The notes beneath the pieces were generated by a model. It worked only from the letters and a program-made list of their open reading frames with translations. It did not search any database and was not told the DNA's origin. A stretch of 20,372 nucleotides of DNA from an uncultured Desulfobacterales bacterium (lineage in GTDB: Bacteria > Desulfobacterota > Desulfobacteria > Desulfobacterales > JAFDCJ01): positions 1 to 20,372 of the forward strand of contig CALZJV010000195.1 of NCBI GenBank assembly GCA_945787595.1, written 5' to 3'. This document shows, piece by piece, positions 14,830 to 20,372 of this stretch. Positions within the stretch are counted from its first letter, which is position 1. The number at the start of each line of letters is the position of its first letter. Position numbers and translations under genes: made by a program.

Positions 14830-15922
14830 TCATCGTTCCTTTCATCACCGCGTTTAAATATTCTTTGGCTGTGCCGCGCCGCTCACCGTGGCTTCCGCTG
14901 CGCAGGCCTTTCATGCTCTTGTATTGTTGAGCGCGTTGCTCCAAAAACGACTGCTCGTCCAGATAGCCCAGACTATGTGCAATCGCCAATCCGGCAATCC
15001 GACCTTCGATAACGGCTGTGCTGGCTTCTTCGATACCCGACACATCTCCAGCCACGTAGATGCCCTCAACGGATGTTTTCTGGTTCTCATCATGGGCGGG
15101 CAATCTACCGCCCAGGGCCGGCACGAATGCCGTTTTGCAGCCCGCCATTCGCAGCAGTTGCGTCATAGGGTTAAGGCCGACCGCGATACAGATGGTATCC
15201 ACATCAAAACGTTTTTCGGTTCCAGCGATCGGTTTCCAGGAGTCGTCGACTTGAATGATGGTGGCGCCTTCGACGCAATCACTGCCATGGGCAGCTTTAA
15301 TCGTGTGGGACATAAAAAACGGCACACCGACTCTGGCAATTTTGGCGGCATGGACGGCATACCCGCCGATTTCGGGTGCGGCATCGATGACTGCCGCCAC
15401 GCGACTGCCGGCCTGCATCATCTGGTAGCTGACAATGACGCCCACGTTGCCGGATCCCACCATGAGGATGTCGTTTCCCGGCCGGATCCCATGTATGTTG
15501 GCCATGGTTTGAGCCGCTCCGGCACCGATGACACCGGGCAGCGTCCAACCAGAGAAGGGGATCATATTTTCCGATGCACCGGTAGCTACCAGGGTTTTCT
15601 GGGCTTTGACCTGCTCGATGCGATCTTTGATCATGACATTCATGGCGCCATTTTCATAAATACCCAGTACCACCGAATCCAAGGAGACTTCCACGCCAAG
15701 CTCTTTGGCTTCCTTTAAAAAACTGTTGCCGATGTTAAATCCCCGTTCCTTGGCACGATGTTCCTGGGATCCGAAAAATTTGTGAATCTGCTTGAACAGC
15801 TGGCCGCCGGGACGGTCATTTTCATCATAGACGATCACCTCGACACCGTTTTTGGCGGCTTCAATCGCCGCCGCCAGACCCGCTGGTCCGGCACCCACAC
15901 AAATCATTTCATATCGGCGCAT
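14819..15922 (-). CDS. FAD/NAD(P)-binding oxidoreductase, HcnB / sarcosine oxidase alpha-like
   Basis: 367 residues. GAGPAG at 10-15 binds FAD; GSGNVG at 156-161 binds NAD(P) or a second nucleotide; GIYVAGDVSGIEEASTAVIEG near 290-310 is the C-terminal FAD motif. This is the pyridine-nucleotide-disulfide reductase fold seen in HcnB, the alpha subunit of dye-linked proline dehydrogenase and the middle of sarcosine oxidase alpha. Relatives usually end in a BFD-like [2Fe-2S] domain, which is missing here and is encoded separately at 6614-7297. GGAG precedes the ATG; it starts 3 bases after the upstream gene ends. Cytosolic or lumenal, no signal peptide. Confidence 0.92.
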   Translation of the reverse strand: MRRYEMICVGAGPAGLAAAIEAAKNGVEVIVYDENDRPGGQLFKQIHKFFGSQEHRAKERGFNIGNSFLKEAKELGVEVSLDSVVLGIYENGAMNVMIKDRIEQVKAQKTLVATGASENMIPFSGWTLPGVIGAGAAQTMANIHGIRPGNDILMVGSGNVGVIVSYQMMQAGSRVAAVIDAAPEIGGYAVHAAKIARVGVPFFMSHTIKAAHGSDCVEGATIIQVDDSWKPIAGTEKRFDVDTICIAVGLNPMTQLLRMAGCKTAFVPALGGRLPAHDENQKTSVEGIYVAGDVSGIEEASTAVIEGRIAGLAIAHSLGYLDEQSFLEQRAQQYKSMKGLRSGSHGERRGTAKEYLNAVMKGTMNAL

Positions 15923-15925
15923 GAC

Positions 15926-16243
15926 TTACTCCGTTTTCTTCTCCGGACCCTTTCCTTTTTGGGTTTCGACGACCATTCCCGCCTTCAGCGGTTCGACGCA
16001 GGTACGGACGTTGGGTTGGCCGTTGACGACCATGATGCAATCCGTACAGCGGCCGATGGCGCAAAACATGCCGCGGGGTTCATTGCGGCGGGATGTATAG
16101 CGGTGAATCATGACACCCTTGCCGCGCAGAGCAATGGCGATGGGCTCACCCTCGAAGCCTTCCATGGTTTGTCCATCAAATGTAAATCGGACCGTGTCGC
16201 CTTTTTCAAAGGTTCCCAGAATCGGGTGTTCTTCGATACGCAT
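15926..16243 (-). CDS. [2Fe-2S] protein, HcnA / sarcosine oxidase alpha N-terminal type
   Basis: 105 residues. The ligands Cys61, 66, 69 and 82 follow the C-x4-C-x2-C-x12-C spacing of the Fer2_4 family (FCAIGRCTDCIMVVNG ... RTC). In sarcosine oxidase this is the N-terminal domain of the alpha subunit; in HcnABC it is HcnA. The frame stays open upstream to 16393, but residues added there match nothing and are translated from the word-repeat region, and the family begins at MRIEEHPIL, so I use the ATG at 16243 with GGAT 9 bases upstream. Confidence 0.9.
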   Translation of the reverse strand: MRIEEHPILGTFEKGDTVRFTFDGQTMEGFEGEPIAIALRGKGVMIHRYTSRRNEPRGMFCAIGRCTDCIMVVNGQPNVRTCVEPLKAGMVVETQKGKGPEKKTE

Positions 16244-16309
16244 AATTGTTGATCCTGCTGATTCGCAATTATCGATTAAGAAGACAGAATCCATCTGCTG
16301 CCCAAAACA

Positions 16310-16404
16310 ATAAATGGATTCTGGATTCTTGATGCTGGATTCTGGATAATTTCGATGGTTAAAGGTTACGGTTGTTGATCGAGTATCGAGCATCCTGCAT
16401 CGGC
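16310..16404. repeat. Inverted heptamer array (GATTCTG / GAGTATC words)
   Basis: GATTCTG, GATTCTT, GATGCTG, GATTCTG and GATAATT follow one another at 16317-16351. After a 22-base spacer come GTTGATC, GAGTATC, GAGCATC and CTGCATC at 16374-16401, which are the same words in reverse complement. This is a short version of the array at 13942-14327. It lies between the glutamate-synthase-like gene and the [2Fe-2S] gene. Confidence 0.82.
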
Positions 16405-16471
16405 GTCATTGACTCACCACACTCATTTAAGGCCACCGACTGAAAATATTTGCGATGACGTTGTTTAAGGT

Positions 16472-17764
16472 CTAAAAAAAGCCAAAAGCTTCGGTAAACG
16501 TATAGTTGGTGCCCACCAGCGGAATGCCGGTCATCGCGCAGGATTCAAGGGTCATGGACCTCAGATCCTCACGCTCCATATTGGCCAAAGCCGTTTTACC
16601 GGCGGCCTTGGCAATCAGAACGGCCTCGTAGGTCATGCCCTGGATATAATTGGCGACTTTTTGGGCGGCGTCGTCAATACTGAGCTTTAGGCGGCGTACC
16701 GGGTCCTGGGTGCCGATGCCAAACGCGCAGTTGCCTTCATGGCAACGCAGGCAGACAACGCAGCCCATGGCAACCATCGCTCCGGTTCCGATGGCGACCG
16801 CATCCGCGCCCAGAGCCAGCGCTTTGACAACATCGGATCCATCCCTGATGCCGCCGGAGACAACCAGGCTGATTTCCTCTTTAACGCCCATTTCTTCCAA
16901 AGCACGGACAGCCTGAACCAGGGCAGGCAGGGTAGGGATGCCAAGGTGGGCTGAGGCAACCACGGGGGCTGCGCCGGTACCACCTTCGGATCCGTCAACA
17001 ACGATCCCATCGGCACCGGTCTTGGCCGCAATTTTGACATCCTCCTTGACGCGGCCCGCGGCGATTTTAATAAATATCGGTATCTTCCAATCGGTGACGT
17101 CTCTGAGTTCCTGGATCTTAAGGACCATGTCATCCGCACCAAAGATATCTCCGTGACGCGGATGACTGTGCAGATCAATGCCTACCGGAAGCTGACGGAA
17201 TTCGGCGATTTCTTTGGTGATTTTGCTTCCCATCAGATGACCGGAAAGACCGGGCTTGGCGCCAATGCCGCAGATGATTTCCAATGCATCCGCTGCTTCA
17301 ATATTTTCTAGAGAAAAGCCCATGCGGCTGGGGGTAATCTGGACCACTTGTTTGTAAGAATTGTCCCTTTCCTCCGGCAGCAAACCGCCTTCTCCATTGT
17401 TGATGGAGGTTCCCACAATCTGGGTGGACTTCGCCAGAGCGGTTTTGGCCTCTTTGCTGAGTGCGCCGTAAGACATACCGGAGATCATGATGGGGGTCTC
17501 AATGACCAGGGGATTTTTGGCAAAGCGTGATCCCAGGACGGTTTGCGTCCGGCAGTCTTCACGGTAGGTATCGATGGACAGACGTGAGAGCTGCGAAGGC
17601 AAAACCAGAAGATCGTCAAAGGAGGGGTACTTTTTAGTTGAACCGCAGCCGCGGATACGATGCTTGCCCGTTTCGGCTTTGTGTTTGATCTCAGAAATCG
17701 TCTCGGGGTTCCAGACTCCGCGCTGGACATCCTTTGCCTTAGGTTTTTTTGCTTTTTCCGTCAT
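16472..17764 (-). CDS. FMN / 3Fe-4S glutamate synthase-like protein (MgsC-like)
   Basis: 430 residues, the FMN-barrel domain of glutamate synthase without the N-terminal ferredoxin domain of the archaeal type. MSYGALSKEAKTALAKS, INNGEGG, VVDGSEGGTGAAP and SGGIRDGSDVVKALALGADAV are FMN-domain motifs. Cys335, Cys341 and Cys346 (C-x5-C-x4-C) fit the [3Fe-4S] site, with an additional Cys338. Length and separate encoding fit MgsC, the large subunit of N-methylglutamate synthase; a split glutamate synthase for ammonia assimilation is the alternative. Its ATG overlaps the stop of the preceding gene as ATGA, with GGAGG inside that gene. Confidence 0.92.
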   Translation of the reverse strand: MTEKAKKPKAKDVQRGVWNPETISEIKHKAETGKHRIRGCGSTKKYPSFDDLLVLPSQLSRLSIDTYREDCRTQTVLGSRFAKNPLVIETPIMISGMSYGALSKEAKTALAKSTQIVGTSINNGEGGLLPEERDNSYKQVVQITPSRMGFSLENIEAADALEIICGIGAKPGLSGHLMGSKITKEIAEFRQLPVGIDLHSHPRHGDIFGADDMVLKIQELRDVTDWKIPIFIKIAAGRVKEDVKIAAKTGADGIVVDGSEGGTGAAPVVASAHLGIPTLPALVQAVRALEEMGVKEEISLVVSGGIRDGSDVVKALALGADAVAIGTGAMVAMGCVVCLRCHEGNCAFGIGTQDPVRRLKLSIDDAAQKVANYIQGMTYEAVLIAKAAGKTALANMEREDLRSMTLESCAMTGIPLVGTNYTFTEAFGFF

Positions 17765-18465
17765 TTTGGCGCCTCCGTCCGTTTATGGGTTGGTTTGAAC
17801 AGAACGTATTCATGCCGGCCGGAGACGTTCGGCACGATACTTTTAAAGTCATCCACTGCCTGTTCAATATTGTATTTTTTAAATAACGCCTCTACGGCTT
17901 TTTTTTCTTTGTCTTCAATGGAGATCAGGGTGACATTTCCGCCGAGTTTATTTTCAACCTCCGGATCGAGAACGTGGATGACACCGTTATACATCGACTC
18001 TCCAATACCTTTGCCGACGTTGCCCAGGAAAATGATGCGACCCCCCAGGGTCATTTTGCCGCACCAAAGACCCACGTTGCCGCACACAATCAGATTGCCG
18101 CCCTTCATGCCCCAACCGGCGCGGCTGCCGCTATGGCCTTTGACCACAATGGTGCCGCCCACCATGGAGGGCGCGCAATTACTGCCCGTGTTCATCTCAA
18201 CGATAATTTCACCGGCACTCATATTGTCACCTGTATATAAACCGGTATTACCCTTGATGATGATTGCCGGCCCCTGCAAAAAACCGCCGGTATAAAACCC
18301 GGTGCTGCCCTCCACCGACACCGTCCGCTTGCCTTTGAGCGCCGTGGCGAAGTTATGAACGGAATGGGGGTTCTCCACAACAATATCGTCGTCTTGCCGG
18401 ATCAACTCTCTGAGTTTGCGATTCACATCCCGAGTGCTCATCCCAGCTATATCTAAACGGACCAT
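17761..18465 (-). CDS. GXGXG-domain glutamate synthase-like protein (MgsB-like)
   Basis: 234 residues. The second half is a right-handed helix of repeated G-x-G turns (GNTGLYTGDNMSAGEIIVEM, GGTIVVKGHSGSRAGWGMKGG, GGRIIFLGNVGKGIGE), the C-terminal domain of glutamate synthase GltB encoded as its own gene. In the N-methylglutamate pathway the matching subunit is MgsB. The start is fixed by AGGAGGTG; the gene overlaps the amidotransferase gene by 13 bases and the MgsC-like gene by 4, so the three are almost certainly made in a fixed ratio as one complex. Confidence 0.93.
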   Translation of the reverse strand: MVRLDIAGMSTRDVNRKLRELIRQDDDIVVENPHSVHNFATALKGKRTVSVEGSTGFYTGGFLQGPAIIIKGNTGLYTGDNMSAGEIIVEMNTGSNCAPSMVGGTIVVKGHSGSRAGWGMKGGNLIVCGNVGLWCGKMTLGGRIIFLGNVGKGIGESMYNGVIHVLDPEVENKLGGNVTLISIEDKEKKAVEALFKKYNIEQAVDDFKSIVPNVSGRHEYVLFKPTHKRTEAPK

Positions 18466-19352
18466 ACCCTTACACCTCCTGGTTCCATCTCCGTCGCATA
18501 GACATCGGAGATAATGGGGGTTAGTGAGATCTGTTCCGACCCGAAAAGAACAGTTCCGTCTTCTCCTTCATAAAATACCACCGGTTTAAATGCCAGCCGA
18601 TCCCGCAAAGCACCAATCTGGTCACCGGTGGCGACCAAAATGGTAAAGAGTCCGTCAAAAGTGTCCAGAGCCGTGTGAAGGGCGCCTTCCAGGTCCTGTC
18701 CCTTTTCCTTCATCTGATAAGCGATAAAATGAGCAGCCATTTCACTGTCATTGACCGTCTTGAAACGGATTCCCAGATTCTCGAGTTTCCGTCTCATTTT
18801 GAAATAGTTCGTAAACTGGCCGTTGTGCACAAGGGACAATTCCGGGTAGATGTAGGACACAAATGGGTGGGCGAAGTTGATATTCTCTACGCTTTCGGTT
18901 GCCAGCCGAACATGACCGATGCCGTGTGTACATGTGCCGGCTTTAATTTCATGGGATTTTATAAGATCTTCGGCAGAGCCCTGATCCTTGTAAACTTTGA
19001 TTTGTTTTCCCAGAGAGTGAACGCAGAGTTTGGGATTGGTGTCAATGTCCCAGTGCAGCTGGGATATTTGGGCCGCATCCATGTCAACGGCGCCTTCGAA
19101 GAAGGTGAAGACGCCCACTCCGCTATAGATTTTTGAATCAATAATCCGACCGTAATTTTGAATGATCTCCTTAAGATCCTTTTCATAAGCCGGATCGGTC
19201 ATTGAGACCCGTGCCTGAATGTCAGCGCGCTGCTCATAAATAGCCAGCCCGGTGGCGTCCCGGCCCCGGTGGACAAGTTCTTTGAGCATATTGATCAGGT
19301 CGGATTCCAGCGTTTCACTTTGTTGGACGATAAGTCCTGCTATTCCGCACAT
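18453..19352 (-). CDS. Class II glutamine amidotransferase domain protein (MgsA-like)
   Basis: 299 residues. The protein starts MCGIAGLIVQ, with Cys2 as the Ntn-type nucleophile after Met removal, followed by the glutamine-site motif VHRGRDATGLAIY (about 27-39) and the VHNGQFTNYFKMR segment. It belongs with the amidotransferase part of glutamate synthase and with MgsA of N-methylglutamate synthase (also about 300 residues). It would release an amine or ammonia from glutamine or a gamma-glutamylamide for the MgsC-like site. A GGAGG lies 6 bases before the ATG. Substrate (glutamine or gamma-glutamylalkylamide) is not decided by sequence. Confidence 0.92.
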   Translation of the reverse strand: MCGIAGLIVQQSETLESDLINMLKELVHRGRDATGLAIYEQRADIQARVSMTDPAYEKDLKEIIQNYGRIIDSKIYSGVGVFTFFEGAVDMDAAQISQLHWDIDTNPKLCVHSLGKQIKVYKDQGSAEDLIKSHEIKAGTCTHGIGHVRLATESVENINFAHPFVSYIYPELSLVHNGQFTNYFKMRRKLENLGIRFKTVNDSEMAAHFIAYQMKEKGQDLEGALHTALDTFDGLFTILVATGDQIGALRDRLAFKPVVFYEGEDGTVLFGSEQISLTPIISDVYATEMEPGGVRVWSV

Positions 19353-19669
19353 GGCGAACCTCCCAGGTTAATTCGGCGACCAGCGCCTCCGTTTCGAAAA
19401 TTTGTAGCCGATGTTTACTGAGTTGTTGTATTTCAAGGTAATAAATGAACTAAAATTCAAAATGACTAAAATGAGCTAATATATTGGAATCCTATCGTTT
19501 TTAATAGACAGGATACCTTAACCCTGGCCCAGACCGATCACCCGAATGAATTACTCATAAATTAGGTTTGCAATGACACATAGGCAAAATTAATATGCCT
19601 AAACGTGTAGCGACAGGGCGGGCTTTAGGCAATTTAGGCATTTTAAATTTTAGGCACTTTTGTTCTTTA
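19353..19669. repeat. Gap with CTAAAA / TTTTAGGCA word arrays and conserved core
   Basis: AACTAAAATTC, AATGACTAAAATGAGCTAAT at about 19448-19480 form a left arm. A core at about 19486-19516 (CCTATCGTTTTTAATAGACA, then GGATACC) resembles the cores at 5022-5063 and 8684-8730. Right-hand words CTTTAGGC, AATTTAGGCA, ATTTTAGGCAC lie at 19623-19661, with a second set of TAGGC and GCCTAAA words at 19583-19604. No ORF is supported. It separates the ligase gene from the amidotransferase gene. Confidence 0.7.
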
Positions 19670-20372
19670 CTATAACTGAAAGGAGTATTCATTAAACTCC
19701 CAATCCGTAACATATTTGCGGAACCGGTCCAATTCGTCTTCTTTAAGGGCCACAAAAGCTTGAATCAGTTCCGGGCCCATGGCCTCACACAGCACCTTGT
19801 CCGCTTTGAGTTCTTCCAAGGCGTCACGGAGGTAAAAGGGCACGGTATCATATGTTCCCGGTTCCACGCCGTAAATATCGCCCACCGCATGTTCCCCCGG
19901 ATCAATTTTATTCTCGATGCCGTCCATCCCGGCGGCAAAGGCGGCAGCGAAGATCAGATAAGGGTTGGCCGAGGCGCAGGGGGCACGGTTTTCCACCCGG
20001 GATGCCGGACCTCTCTCGCCGGGAACGCGGCAATAGACCGTGCGGTTGTCCAGCCCCCAGGCTAGATAGTAGGGCGCGAAAGAGTCGGGGACATAGCGTT
20101 TGTACGAATTGATGGTTGGTGCAAACAGGGCCGACATTCCTTTGGCATGGGCCATTTGGCCGCCGATGAAATAACGCGTCAAATCAGAAATCCCATGCTG
20201 GCCTTCTGGATCATCAAAAAGGTTTTTGCGGGTCTTAGGATCACTTAACGACAGGTGAATGTGGTATCCGCTGCCACCGCCGTCGGTGGTGGGACGGCCC
20301 ATAAAGGTCAGATGCAAATTGTTCTGGGTCGCCATTTCCTTGCAGACATATTTGAAAGTGAAGGAGTCATCG
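19670..20372 (-). CDS. Glutamine synthetase family ligase, 5' end cut by window (candidate gamma-glutamylalkylamide synthetase)
   Basis: About 234 C-terminal residues; codons continue in frame to the window edge (DDSFTFKYVCKEMATQ...), so the Met at 20335 is internal. The catalytic half is present: GGGSGYHIHLSL (the family's GSGxHxHxS metal/ATP motif), NSYKRYVPDSFAPYYLAWG, and RVENRAPCASANPYLIFAA (substrate/phosphate arginine region). The family joins glutamate to ammonia or an amine with ATP. Next to MgsABC-like genes the likely member is gamma-glutamylmethylamide synthetase or a relative for other amines; ordinary glutamine synthetase is the alternative. It ends with TAG inside the word-array gap. 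Confidence 0.9.
   Translation of the reverse strand, partial: DDSFTFKYVCKEMATQNNLHLTFMGRPTTDGGGSGYHIHLSLSDPKTRKNLFDDPEGQHGISDLTRYFIGGQMAHAKGMSALFAPTINSYKRYVPDSFAPYYLAWGLDNRTVYCRVPGERGPASRVENRAPCASANPYLIFAAAFAAGMDGIENKIDPGEHAVGDIYGVEPGTYDTVPFYLRDALEELKADKVLCEAMGPELIQAFVALKEDELDRFRKYVTDWEFNEYSFQL

Noticed and set aside
14888..15718. Plus-strand ORF of 276 codons
   Set aside because: Antisense shadow of the FAD oxidoreductase, which has intact nucleotide-binding motifs over the same bases.
16244..16393. N-terminal extension of the [2Fe-2S] protein by 50 residues
   Set aside because: The added residues are translated from the heptamer word array and the family starts at the internal Met; a better-placed start is at 16243.
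16472..19352. Plain assimilatory glutamate synthase
   Set aside because: Kept as an alternative, not as the main call: the sizes, the lack of an N-terminal ferredoxin domain and the neighbouring ligase and amine-dehydrogenase-like genes fit MgsABC better. Sequence alone cannot settle it.

Overview
The window is a minus-strand gene cluster for a bacterial microcompartment (BMC) plus a set of nitrogen and redox enzymes. All 19 genes I support lie on the minus strand, so transcription runs from right to left. The organism is probably a strictly or facultatively anaerobic Gram-negative bacterium. Many ferredoxin-type proteins, a split glutamate-synthase family and unusual intergenic word repeats suggest Desulfobacterota, but this is a guess from style, not from a marker gene.

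Layout in transcription order. (1) 20372-16472: 3' part of a glutamine-synthetase-family ligase, then three tightly coupled genes for a class II glutamine amidotransferase, a GXGXG protein and an FMN/3Fe-4S glutamate-synthase-like protein. Their sizes (299, 234 and 430 residues) and separate encoding fit N-methylglutamate synthase MgsABC, and the ligase would then correspond to gamma-glutamylmethylamide synthetase. (2) 16243-14326: a small plant-type [2Fe-2S] protein, an FAD/NAD(P) oxidoreductase and a 2x[4Fe-4S] ferredoxin, which are subunits of an HcnABC / dye-linked proline dehydrogenase / sarcosine-oxidase type complex. (3) 13852-10597: shell proteins BMC-H, permuted BMC-H and BMC-P, then a PduS/RnfC-like electron carrier and a PduT-like BMC-T. 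(4) 10600-7335: EutJ-like ATPase, BMC-associated flavoprotein, BMC-T of the double-layer type, BMC-H with a basic tail. (5) 7297-5101: BFD-type [2Fe-2S] subunit and DAO-family FAD dehydrogenase, the missing subunits of the complex in region 2. (6) 4915-1: second double-layer type BMC-T, RpiR-family regulator, and two tandem CoA-acylating aldehyde dehydrogenases (the last cut by the window edge), each with an N-terminal helix that looks like an encapsulation peptide.

How it may work (inference): an alkylamine is joined to glutamate by the ligase/MgsABC-like enzymes, the multi-subunit flavoenzyme oxidises the N-alkylglutamate (or a related secondary amino acid), releasing glutamate and an aldehyde, and the aldehyde dehydrogenases turn that aldehyde into an acyl-CoA inside the shell. 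Electrons could leave through the BFD/ferredoxin subunits and the PduS/PduT-like pair. None of the usual aldehyde-generating signature enzymes (diol dehydratase, ethanolamine ammonia-lyase, glycyl-radical enzyme, aldolase) is in the window. No phosphotransacylase or alcohol dehydrogenase is seen either, but both sides of the locus are cut off.

The gaps between genes are the second surprise. Nearly every gap longer than 100 bases holds an array of degenerate 7- to 10-base words followed, after a spacer, by the same words in reverse complement. Two other gaps hold long imperfect palindromes (4067-4254 and 6391-6530). The gap 13335-13573 (239 bases) shows nothing I can interpret. No tRNA, rRNA, CRISPR array, transposase, riboswitch or convincing sigma-70 promoter was recognised.
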